Part shown: piece after piece, positions 1 through 6,049 of the stretch | Numbering within the stretch: the stretch's first letter is position 1 | How the letters are laid out: every line of letters begins with the position of its first letter | From: Candidatus Brocadiaceae bacterium | GTDB lineage: Bacteria > Planctomycetota > Brocadiia > Brocadiales > Bathyanammoxibiaceae | Assembly (NCBI GenBank): GCA_030018855.1 | Contig: JASEHG010000071.1 | Span: forward strand, 1 to 9,061 | Reading direction: 5' to 3' | DNA length: 9,061 bases | Position numbers and translations under genes: made by a program | The notes under the pieces: generated by a model | What the model was told of the DNA's origin: nothing | The model's input: the letters and a program-made list of their open reading frames with translations, nothing else | Databases searched by the model: none

Positions 1-72
1 ACCATAGAGATACGGCGTTTAAGATTTATACACGCCTCCTTTAAGGAGAGAGAGTTGAGGTAAAAACAGAGG

Positions 73-147
73 GCGGGTGTAGCTCAGTGGTAGAGCGTCA
101 CGTTGCCAACGTGAATGTCGTGGGTTCGAAACCCATCACCCGCTCCA
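73..147 (+). tRNA. tRNA-Gly (anticodon GCC), CCA encoded
   Basis: The sequence folds as a complete cloverleaf. The acceptor stem GCGGGTG (73-79) pairs with CACCCGC (137-143). A GCTC/GAGC D arm follows. The anticodon stem TCACG (98-102) pairs with CGTGA (110-114) around the loop TTGCCAA, giving anticodon GCC at 105-107. The T arm has loop TTCGAAA at 125-131. Position 73 of the tRNA is U, as in bacterial tRNA-Gly, and the terminal CCA (145-147) is encoded in the DNA. It reads GGC and GGT codons. It ends only 21 nt before tig, so tRNA and tig are probably on one transcript, with tRNA 3' processing defining the tig mRNA end. I see no convincing promoter in bases 1-72; that stretch holds only a short CTCCTT/AAGGAG inverted repeat at 36-48. 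Confidence 0.97.
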
Positions 148-168
148 TAACACCTCCTATATAAAAAG

Positions 169-1542
169 ATGGAAAAAGTCGCCCCAAACTTTAACGTCAC
201 CGTAGAAGAGATAGGCCCCTGCAAGAAACGCCTCAAGGTAGAGGTGCCTAGGGAGAACGTAGAAGAAGAACTCAAGAAACGCCTTGAGGAGTTAAAGGGC
301 TCTCTGGCACTCCCAGGCTTCCGGAAGGGTAAGGCCCCAAAGGGACTCATAGAACGGCAGTTCTCCAAACAGGTGAAGGAAGACGTAAGAAATTCCCTCC
401 TGAGCAATTTCTACCAGCAGGCAATAGAACAGAACAAACTGGAACCAATCGGAGAACCAGAATTTGCCGATATAGACTTTGACCCCTCCAAACCTCTTAA
501 CTTCCAGGTCACCTTTGAGGTGAAGCCCCATTTTGAACTGGAAGGCTACAAGGGACTCCAGCTTAAGAGAAAATCCGCAGAGGTAACCCCTGAAGAACTA
601 CAATCGGCCCTTAACCGGGTCGGCCTCAGCAGGATGCAATTGGTGTCGGTGGAGGGAGGAGAGGCACTGGCCCAGGACCAGGTATTATGTGACTACCGGG
701 TAGAGGTGGAGGGAAAGACCGTCTCTCATGAAGAGGAAGTAGCATTATGGGTATCTGGGCAGCGGGTAGGAGCCTTCCCTGTCCCTGACCTGACCAAGCT
801 CCTCGTGGGTGCCAAGGCAGGAGAGACTAAAGAGGTAAAGGTAAACCTAGGCAGCAAATTCCAGGTAGCAGAGTACAGGAATAAAGAGGGCACCTTAAGG
901 CTTTCTATAAAAGAAATAAAGAGGCCCACAGTCCCGGAACTCAATGACGCCCTGGCGAAACAGATGAACTTCCCCAGCCTGGAGAAGCTGAAAGAGGCCG
1001 TAGGGCGCCAGCTAGAGGTAGAGAAAAAACGATGGGTGGAACAGGACCTCCAGAACCAGGCCTTCGCCAGACTCCTGGAGATGGCCAAATTTGACCTCCC
1101 CAAGGATTGGATACAGCGACAGACCGCAGAGAGACTCTACCGCTACCAACTAGAGCTCCTCCAGAAGGGGGTGCCCTTAGAAGATATAGAAAAAGAGAGT
1201 GGGAAACTAAAAGACGCCTCGGAGGGGTCTGTAATAAGCGACCTAAAAATCTCCCTCCTCCTGGGATACATTGCTGACAAGGAAAGGGTTTACGCCACAG
1301 AAAATGACCTGGAAATAAGAATAAATGAAATGGCCAGGTCTTACGGAACCACTGCCGCCAAGATAAGACGCCATCTGGAGAAACAGGGTGCCCCTTCTGC
1401 CCTGAGACACCAAATTAGGGAGGACAAGGTAATCAAACTGCTCCTCAAAGAGGCTAATATCACGGGGGAAGAACCCAGGGTGGCATCTGCCCCAAGCGAA
1501 CCCCAAACAAAAGAAGAAGTAATAGCAGTTAAAAAGGAGTGA
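169..1542 (+). CDS. tig: Trigger factor (ribosome-associated chaperone)
   Basis: Cytosolic chaperone that docks at the ribosome exit tunnel and shields nascent chains. The N-terminal ribosome-binding domain (about residues 8-150) carries the family signature GFRKGKAP at residues 50-57. A middle FKBP-like region follows (about 165-255), then the helical C-terminal substrate-binding domain (about 258-435) and a charged tail rich in K, E, P and S. At 457 aa it is slightly longer than the E. coli protein (432 aa). The middle region keeps the late GAKAGE turn but lacks most aromatic active-site residues of FKBP-type prolyl isomerases, so isomerase activity is doubtful. The ATG at 169 has no Shine-Dalgarno before it; the 21-nt leader after the tRNA instead contains CACCTCCT. 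clpP follows after 5 nt, the classic tig-clpP arrangement, but no clpX comes after it. Confidence 0.96.
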   Translation: MEKVAPNFNVTVEEIGPCKKRLKVEVPRENVEEELKKRLEELKGSLALPGFRKGKAPKGLIERQFSKQVKEDVRNSLLSNFYQQAIEQNKLEPIGEPEFADIDFDPSKPLNFQVTFEVKPHFELEGYKGLQLKRKSAEVTPEELQSALNRVGLSRMQLVSVEGGEALAQDQVLCDYRVEVEGKTVSHEEEVALWVSGQRVGAFPVPDLTKLLVGAKAGETKEVKVNLGSKFQVAEYRNKEGTLRLSIKEIKRPTVPELNDALAKQMNFPSLEKLKEAVGRQLEVEKKRWVEQDLQNQAFARLLEMAKFDLPKDWIQRQTAERLYRYQLELLQKGVPLEDIEKESGKLKDASEGSVISDLKISLLLGYIADKERVYATENDLEIRINEMARSYGTTAAKIRRHLEKQGAPSALRHQIREDKVIKLLLKEANITGEEPRVASAPSEPQTKEEVIAVKKE

Positions 1543-1547
1543 CATAA

Positions 1548-2195
1548 ATGTGCACAGAACAGAAAGGACCTCTAGAGCCCAAGAACACCCTCTTTGTCCC
1601 CTACGTGGTAGAGAAGACAGGATATGGGGAAAGGCATTACGATATATTCTCACGGTTGCTGAAGGATAGAATCATCTTCATCGGCACCCCCATAGATGAC
1701 ACCGTCTCTAACCTCGTGGTCGCTCAGATGCTATTCCTACAGAATGAGAACAAGAACCAGGACATTAACCTGTACATCAACTCCCCCGGGGGTTCAATCA
1801 CGGCAGGGCTAGCCATATACGACACCATGCAATTCGTCCAGTGCGATGTGGCCACCTATTGTATCGGCCAGGCCTTTAGTATGGCCGCCGTGCTCCTGGC
1901 GGCAGGGATGAAAGGGAAACGCCATGCCCTGCCCCACACCAGGATCATGCTCCACCAGCCCTGGGGTGGTATGAAAGGTACTGCCACGGACATAAGCATA
2001 CAGGCCGAGGAAATCCTCCGTCTCAAACGCTACCTCAACAGTATCCTTATGCGGCACACCGGCCAGCCCATGGAGAGGATAGAGCGGGACGTTGACAGGG
2101 ATTTTTACATGTCCTCCGCTGAGGCCAAGGAGTACGGACTCATTGACGAGGTGGTAGAGTCCTTAAAGGAGAAGAAGGAACTGGTGGGGGTCTAG
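1548..2195 (+). CDS. clpP: ATP-dependent Clp protease proteolytic subunit ClpP
   Basis: Serine peptidase that forms the tetradecameric barrel degrading proteins delivered by ClpX or ClpA/C in the cytosol. The triad is intact with E. coli spacing: Ser111 in GQAFSMAA, His136 in MLHQP (25 residues later) and Asp185 in the RDVDRDFYM block (49 after the His). The oxyanion/strand motif NSPGGS is at 78-83. At 215 aa the length is normal, with a short N-terminal extension that may be processed. Start ATG 1548 has an excellent AAGGAG (1534-1539), 8 nt upstream and inside the end of tig, so translation is probably coupled to tig. The nucleophile context GQAFSMAAV is slightly unusual (GQAASMGA is typical). 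clpX, the usual next gene, is not in the window. The stop TAG lies in the loop of a GC-rich hairpin. Confidence 0.97.
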   Translation: MCTEQKGPLEPKNTLFVPYVVEKTGYGERHYDIFSRLLKDRIIFIGTPIDDTVSNLVVAQMLFLQNENKNQDINLYINSPGGSITAGLAIYDTMQFVQCDVATYCIGQAFSMAAVLLAAGMKGKRHALPHTRIMLHQPWGGMKGTATDISIQAEEILRLKRYLNSILMRHTGQPMERIERDVDRDFYMSSAEAKEYGLIDEVVESLKEKKELVGV

Positions 2196-2203
2196 CCCCC
2201 ACC
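2183..2203 (+). terminator. GC hairpin over the clpP stop, possible terminator
   Basis: GGTGGGGG (2183-2190) pairs perfectly with CCCCCACC (2196-2203), giving an 8-bp stem around the 5-nt loop TCTAG. The loop holds the clpP stop codon TAG. No continuous T-run follows; the downstream sequence is a C/T/A-rich repeat with scattered TTT and TTTT. It may be a weak intrinsic terminator, an mRNA 3' stabiliser, or both. Confidence 0.5.
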
Positions 2204-2240
2204 CTTAAACCCTTGAACTTTTGAACTCTTAAACTTTAAG
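2201..2240 (+). repeat. Five degenerate 8-nt tandem units
   Basis: Five consecutive octamers fill most of the clpP-to-next-gene gap: ACCCTTAA, ACCCTTGA, ACTTTTGA, ACTCTTAA, ACTTTAAG. All share the pattern AC-Y-Y-T-T-R-A apart from the last, which is shifted. Such drifting short units suggest slippage-generated spacer DNA. No coding role is visible. Confidence 0.65.
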
Positions 2241-2246
2241 CCTTTC

Positions 2247-2702
2247 GTGGACCCCAAGCTCTTAAAATTAGGCGGTTGGGGGGCCCTGGTCTATGCGGTC
2301 TCCACCGCCTTTTTTTATGCCTATCTATGGCGGCATTGGCCCATGGTAGAAAAGCAAGAGGCCGAGGCGGTACTGAAGACCGTGGGACGAAATACGGCCT
2401 CGTGGCAGAGCTTCTGGTGGTTGGGCATCCTCCTCTCCTTCTCCCTCATCCCCACCTTCCCAGCCCTCTGTCAGGTACTATTGAGGACTGAACCGGCTTA
2501 TGCGTACATCGCACTGCTTTTTGGTCTGATTGCCATCATCCTGGGTACCATCGGTCCCCTCAGACACGCCACCATCACCCCTACCCTGGCAGAACTATAT
2601 ACCAATACCTCTGACAAAGGCGTCAAACAGACCATCGTACTAATCTATAAGGCCCAGGAGGCCTACGGGCAGGGGCTGTTCTGTCTCTTCGGCTCCACCT
2701 GA
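2247..2702 (+). CDS. N-terminal fragment of the split membrane protein
   Basis: 151 residues from GTG 2247 to the internal TGA. It contains three complete predicted transmembrane helices (about residues 11-28, 56-78, 84-103), a polar loop around 104-135, and the first half of helix 4 ending GLFCLFGST. Chain termination inside a membrane helix makes a stable product unlikely unless the TGA is read through. Confidence 0.5.
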   Translation: MDPKLLKLGGWGALVYAVSTAFFYAYLWRHWPMVEKQEAEAVLKTVGRNTASWQSFWWLGILLSFSLIPTFPALCQVLLRTEPAYAYIALLFGLIAIILGTIGPLRHATITPTLAELYTNTSDKGVKQTIVLIYKAQEAYGQGLFCLFGST

Positions 2703-2714
2703 CTGGTAGGCTGG

Positions 2715-2942
2715 GTGGGCCTGGGAGGCCTCGCCATGCTCTCTAATACTGACTTCCCACAGTATCTCGGCTGGCTGGGTATCGTTGTAGGGGGACTCTG
2801 GATTATCAACATCCTCTCCCGAATTTTCTTCCCTGTGAATTTTCTATCAGGCCTCGTCCTATTCTCTTTCCTGTTGTGGGTATTCTTGACCGGACTAAGA
2901 CTCCTTAATCTGGCAGTCAGGAGTTATCCTCCGTTTATTTAG
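2715..2942 (+). CDS. C-terminal fragment of the split membrane protein
   Basis: 75 residues in the same frame as the fragment upstream, starting at a GTG four codons past the TGA. It holds the end of helix 4 and two more helices, with the loop motif FPQYLGWLGIVVG between them. The GTG has a G-rich upstream stretch but no clear ribosome site, so independent translation is doubtful. Its TAG overlaps the convergent TAA of the prenyltransferase gene at 2939-2941. Confidence 0.4.
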   Translation: MGLGGLAMLSNTDFPQYLGWLGIVVGGLWIINILSRIFFPVNFLSGLVLFSFLLWVFLTGLRLLNLAVRSYPPFI

Positions 2943-3841
2943 GATAAAAATATGTCAAGCAGGGTTGCCGCCATCAGCGCCAGGCTTATGAAGCCGTTCA
3001 CGGTAAAGAAGGCTACGTTAATCCTGGACAGGTCCTCTGGTCTTACCAGGGAGTGTTCATAAAATAGCAGGACGGCCGTAAGGCATACCCCCGCCAGATA
3101 TATCCTCCCCAGCCCTGCGTAACTGGCAAGGAGGAGGAGCACTGCTACCATTAGTAGATGCAAGAGAGAGGAGAGGCGGAGGGCGTTCTTTACCCCCAGG
3201 TTCTTGGGCAGGGAGTGGAGGCCCATCTCCTGGTCGTGTGCTACGTCCTGACAGGCATAGATAATGTCAAAACCAGCCGTCCAGAGGAGTACTGCCAGGG
3301 CCAGCAGACAGGGGGGGACGTCAAAACTGCCCTTTACGGCCACCCAGGCACCTAGTGGTGCCAGGGCCAGGGCCGTGCCCAGGAAGAAGTGTGAAAGACT
3401 TGTAAACCTTTTGGTATAAGAGTACCCAACGATTACAATAAGGGCCACTGGAGAGAGCAGGAAAGTAAGTTGATTCAGCGCCCAGGAGAGGCCAACAAAT
3501 AGGAGGGCCGAGACCAGGGTGAAGGCCAGGAGCGTAGGGCGCCCCACCTGATGCTGGAGGACGTACCACTGCCGGGTCCTGGGGTTGGTGGAGTCGTACT
3601 GGACGTCTGCCAGGCGGTTAAAACCCATTGCACAGTTCCTGGCCATCACAAGTGCCCCTAAGAGGAGGAGTAACTCCCTTGGGCTGGGCATGCCCTGGGC
3701 CGCAAGGAAGGCACTCATTATCGCAAAGGGGAGGGAAAAGACCGTGTGGGGGAACTTGACTAGTTCCAAAAGACCGAAGAGCTTCTGGAAAAACTCTAAG
3801 CCCCCTTCAATGCCTCCAGGATATAGCCCCTTATCACCCAT
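2939..3841 (-). CDS. mqnP: UbiA-family prenyltransferase, MqnP-like (menaquinone synthesis)
   Basis: Integral membrane enzyme of the UbiA superfamily that transfers a polyprenyl chain from polyprenyl diphosphate to an aromatic acceptor. From ATG 3841 (300 aa) the first Mg-diphosphate motif NRLADVQYD is at residues 75-83, followed by NPRT (86-89). The second motif, DIIYACQDVAHD, is at 192-203, followed by the GLHSLP stretch. YSYTKRFT lies between them, and about eight hydrophobic segments are visible. The YACQD motif and the start LVKFPHTVFSLPF fit the MqnP branch (futalosine menaquinone pathway) better than proteobacterial UbiA. No other mqn gene is here, so the symbol is provisional. The usual R-x-L/I-P-x-G stretch after NPRT is replaced by RQWYVLQHQVG. 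ATG 3841 overlaps the pckG stop by 8 nt, indicating coupling; a GTG at 3868 in the same frame is the alternative start. Confidence 0.88.
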   Translation of the reverse strand: MGDKGLYPGGIEGGLEFFQKLFGLLELVKFPHTVFSLPFAIMSAFLAAQGMPSPRELLLLLGALVMARNCAMGFNRLADVQYDSTNPRTRQWYVLQHQVGRPTLLAFTLVSALLFVGLSWALNQLTFLLSPVALIVIVGYSYTKRFTSLSHFFLGTALALAPLGAWVAVKGSFDVPPCLLALAVLLWTAGFDIIYACQDVAHDQEMGLHSLPKNLGVKNALRLSSLLHLLMVAVLLLLASYAGLGRIYLAGVCLTAVLLFYEHSLVRPEDLSRINVAFFTVNGFISLALMAATLLDIFLS

Positions 3842-5633
3842 GCGCCCCTTTTGCCGTCTCCACGGCACGGAGGCCTCTTTCCATTTTATTCAACTCCTGG
3901 TGGATTTCCTGCGGCAGGTGTTTGCCAAACTGACTTAGAAACTCTTTTATATCCTCCAGCTCTTTTTGCCAATCCTGGGGGTTGACCTCAAATAATTTTT
4001 CAAGCCTCTCCTCAGGGATATTTAACCCTTCCCGGTCTAAATCTTTCAGGTAGGGAAAGAGTCCAAGAGGTGTTTCCCTGGCCTCCACACGTTTATTTAC
4101 CCTATCCACAATCCATTTTAATACCCGCATGTTTTCTCCAAACCCTGGCCAGATAAATTTCCCTTTCTCATCTACCCTGAACCAATTAACTGAGAATATC
4201 TTTGGGGGATGAGGTAACCTCTTTCCTACATTAATCCAATGCCTGAAATAATCGCCCATGTTATAGCCACAGAAAGGAAGCATTGCCATAGGGTCTCTTC
4301 TTACCATACCCACTTGATGAGCGGCCGCGGCCGTGGTCTCCGAACCCGTTCTGGCGCCCAGGAATACGCCGTGCTGCCAATTGAAACTCTCAACCACCAA
4401 AGGTATAAGTTGTGTCCTCCTTCCGCCCAGAATCATCGCCGAGATGGGTACACCTTTGGGGTTATCAAACTCTTTTGAGAGCGTGGGGCAGTTGTGTATA
4501 GATGCAGTGAACCTGGAGTTAGGGTGTGCGGCATCGCCAGCCTGGGAACTATCCCAGGCCCTGCCCTGCCAATCCACTAAATTTTTAGGCATAGGGCCAT
4601 CCATCCCCTCCCACCAGGGTTCGTTAGTCTCCACATTCAGGGCTGTATTTGTATAGATAGTGGGATAGAATTTGTTGGCCCTTAGGGTCCTCATCATATT
4701 GGGATTGGTCTTCATGGAAGTCCCGGGTACCACCCCAAAAAAACCTGCCTCAGGATTTATGGCATAGAGCCTGCCATCAGGACCGATGTTTAACCAGGCA
4801 ATATCATCCCCCAGGGTCCATACCCTGTAACCGGGAAGCGGTGACTCAAGCATTGCCAGGTTAGTCTTTCCACAGGCGGAGGGCATTGCGGCCGTAACAT
4901 AGGTGATATTACCCTGGGGGTCCTCAATACCCATAATCACCATATGCTCGGCAAGCCATCCTTTTTTTAAGCCTAACCAGGAGGCCATTCTTAGGGCAAA
5001 ACATTTCTTCCCTAATAGGGCGTTTCCTCCGTAACCAGAACCTATACTCCACACCAAATTCTCATCAGGGAAATGCATAATAAACCGTCTATTAGGGTCC
5101 AGGTCCCCCACGGAATGAAGCCCCTTTACAAAATCCTTACTGCTTCCAATCTTTTCTGTCGCAAACTTCCCTACACGGGCCATTATTCTCATATTTACCG
5201 CCACATAAGCGGTATCGGTAACCTGTACACAGGCTTTTGCATAAGGTGAGTCAGGGTGTCCCATCATGTAAGGTATGACGTACATCGTCCTGCCACGCAT
5301 ACAGCCGCTGGATAATCTGGTAAGGCGCTCTTTTGCCTCTTTTGGTTCCATCCAATTATTATTTGGCCCTGCGGTCTCTCTATCTGGATGACAGACAAAT
5401 GTCAGATGTTCCGTGCGCGCCACATCAGAAGGGTGACTCCTATGGAGATAACAATTAGGATAGGTCTTCGGATTAAGTTCATAAAATACCGGCCGCCCTC
5501 CGAGCCGCTCTTCTTTTATCCCTATCTCAACGAGCCTGTGTGCCTCTTCTTCTGAACCATCGCACCAGTAGATTTTATCTGGCTGAGTAAGTCTTGCTAC
5601 CTCCGCAACCCATCCTTTAACAGGTGTAACCAT
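3834..5633 (-). CDS. pckG: Phosphoenolpyruvate carboxykinase (GTP)
   Basis: Cytosolic enzyme interconverting oxaloacetate + GTP and PEP + GDP + CO2, for gluconeogenesis or, in reverse, anaplerotic CO2 fixation. At 599 aa it is full length for the GTP family. Visible active-site elements are Arg73 in SDVART, Tyr201 and Lys210 in SGYGGNALLGKK, His230 in AEHM, the P-loop PSACGKTN at 251-258 with the family-specific reactive Cys254, Asp276-Asp277 in GDDIAW, and NWFR..GKFIWPGFGEN near the C-terminus. Spacings (Tyr201 to Lys210, His230, Cys254 and Asp277) match the vertebrate enzyme exactly. This is the GTP and not the ATP (PckA) family. ATG 5633 has TAGGAG about 11 nt upstream and a sigma70-type promoter at 5699-5727. 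The downstream prenyltransferase overlaps its stop. Sampled lines look more AT-rich than tig or clpP; this was not computed. Confidence 0.98.
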   Translation of the reverse strand: MVTPVKGWVAEVARLTQPDKIYWCDGSEEEAHRLVEIGIKEERLGGRPVFYELNPKTYPNCYLHRSHPSDVARTEHLTFVCHPDRETAGPNNNWMEPKEAKERLTRLSSGCMRGRTMYVIPYMMGHPDSPYAKACVQVTDTAYVAVNMRIMARVGKFATEKIGSSKDFVKGLHSVGDLDPNRRFIMHFPDENLVWSIGSGYGGNALLGKKCFALRMASWLGLKKGWLAEHMVIMGIEDPQGNITYVTAAMPSACGKTNLAMLESPLPGYRVWTLGDDIAWLNIGPDGRLYAINPEAGFFGVVPGTSMKTNPNMMRTLRANKFYPTIYTNTALNVETNEPWWEGMDGPMPKNLVDWQGRAWDSSQAGDAAHPNSRFTASIHNCPTLSKEFDNPKGVPISAMILGGRRTQLIPLVVESFNWQHGVFLGARTGSETTAAAAHQVGMVRRDPMAMLPFCGYNMGDYFRHWINVGKRLPHPPKIFSVNWFRVDEKGKFIWPGFGENMRVLKWIVDRVNKRVEARETPLGLFPYLKDLDREGLNIPEERLEKLFEVNPQDWQKELEDIKEFLSQFGKHLPQEIHQELNKMERGLRAVETAKGAHG

Positions 5634-5698
5634 AATCTTTGTCTCTCCTAAGCGAGCAGTTGATTTCAGCGTCTCCTCACACCCATAAAAATTTAGTG

Positions 5699-5727
5699 AT
5701 TATACTCCTTTCTATTCCCTTTGACAA
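5699..5727 (-). promoter_or_regulatory. Sigma70-type promoter for pckG
   Basis: On the minus strand TTGTCA (5727-5722) is followed after exactly 17 nt by a perfect TATAAT (5704-5699). The predicted start near 5692 leaves a leader of about 60 nt before ATG 5633. The -35 box is shared with the opposed promoter at 5721-5750. Confidence 0.7.
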
Positions 5728-5750
5728 GACAGCTAAATTTAATGTATTAT
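5721..5750 (+). promoter_or_regulatory. Sigma70-type promoter reading rightward
   Basis: A perfect TTGACA (5721-5726) is followed after 18 nt by TATTAT (5745-5750). It reads toward the J-protein/purC pair but would leave a leader of roughly 290 nt crossing the REP-like hairpin. It could also make a short non-coding RNA. Its -35 overlaps the pckG -35 on the other strand. Confidence 0.6.
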
Positions 5751-5783
5751 ATTCAGAGAGTCCTCTGGAAAACTCCGCTCACT

Positions 5784-5860
5784 TGTCATTCCTTCAGCTT
5801 CACTCAGGTCCGCCTGAGGCGGACTAAGGGAGTGAAGTCCGCCTCGGGCAGAGGTCTCGT
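5784..5860. repeat. REP-like nested inverted repeat
   Basis: An outer stem CTTCACTC (5798-5805) pairs with GAGTGAAG (5830-5837). It encloses a perfect inner stem GTCCGCC (5808-5814) with GGCGGAC (5818-5824). GTCCGCC recurs at 5837-5843, followed by a small CCTC/GAGG hairpin (5842-5845 with 5851-5854). The ends TGTCATTC (5784-5791) and GTCTCGT (5854-5860) resemble the borders of a dispersed repeat type I recall as TGTCATTCTGAGC...AATCTCGT. No protein is encoded. It is probably a REP or MITE-like remnant sitting in a promoter region. Confidence 0.6.
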
Positions 5861-5941
5861 CTATATATTTTATGTCAATTTTTAATATTTGACTTCTAAA
5901 AAAAATATAGTAAACTGCTGGTTCTATTTTAAGGCTGCAAG

Positions 5942-6021
5942 AAACTTCTTTAAGAGAGATAGAAAGCTGACTAGAGGAGACCAGGAACTCATCCGAAAGA
6001 TTGCCCAGGGCAAAGAAGTTT
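5942..6021 (+). repeat. 10-bp inverted repeat in the J-protein leader
   Basis: AAACTTCTTT (5942-5951) is the exact reverse complement of AAAGAAGTTT (6012-6021), 60 nt apart, just before the candidate starts of the J-protein gene. As RNA it would close a large leader stem-loop. A small AAGAA/TTCTT hairpin overlaps the left arm and could compete with it. Being A/T-rich, it may be chance. Confidence 0.35.
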
Positions 6022-6049
6022 GTATCCCACTACCATGCTAGAAGAAACA

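Larger units (their letters stand above)
2247..2942 (+). pseudogene. Six-helix membrane protein gene split by in-frame TGA (DUF4386-like)
   Basis: One reading frame from GTG 2247 to TAG 2940-2942 would give 231 residues but is interrupted by TGA at 2700-2702 (codon 152). The frame is unchanged on both sides, so this is a nonsense codon and not a frameshift. Predicted helices lie at about residues 11-28, 56-78, 84-103, 140-165 (containing the TGA), 173-191 and 196-217. This layout, with the motif YLGWLGIVVG after helix 4, resembles DUF4386-type membrane proteins of similar length; that assignment is from memory and moderate. The residue at the stop was plausibly Trp (TGG to TGA, one base). Alternatives are a sequencing error, natural readthrough or recoding. 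TGA ends tig, pckG and the J-protein gene here, so general TGA-as-Trp decoding is excluded. Start context is poor, with no Shine-Dalgarno. Function unknown. Confidence 0.7.
5634..6049. other. Divergent intergenic region between pckG and the J-protein gene
   Basis: About 415 bases without a confident gene. From left to right it holds the pckG leader, the two promoters sharing a -35, the REP-like hairpin, and an AT-rich stretch (5861-5915) with an inverted repeat GTCAA/TTGAC. Within that stretch TTGACT (5889-5894), a 16-nt spacer and TAAACT (5911-5916) form a weak second rightward promoter, closer to the J-protein gene. A structured leader follows (see 5942-6021). A 50-codon open frame from TTG 5889 to TAG 6041 is also present but lacks a ribosome site. 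Confidence 0.6.

Noticed and set aside
31..42. CCTCCTTT near the left edge, as if the 3' end of a 16S rRNA gene
   Set aside because: The preceding bases do not match the conserved 16S end (GGATCACCTCCTTT) or its helix 45; only a short chance match.
1243..1653. 136-codon minus-strand open frame
   Set aside because: Antisense to the end of tig and start of clpP, both certain genes; the composition looks like a shadow frame.
2700..2702. TGA read as Trp throughout the genome (code 4 style)
   Set aside because: tig, pckG and the J-protein gene all end at TGA with downstream signals placed correctly, and Trp is encoded by TGG elsewhere.
3585..3938. 117-codon plus-strand open frame
   Set aside because: It runs antisense across the pckG/prenyltransferase junction and has no ribosome site or recognisable domain.
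5639..5827. 62-codon plus-strand open frame across the divergent promoters
   Set aside because: It starts opposite the pckG leader, crosses both promoters and ends in the REP-like hairpin; not coding-like.
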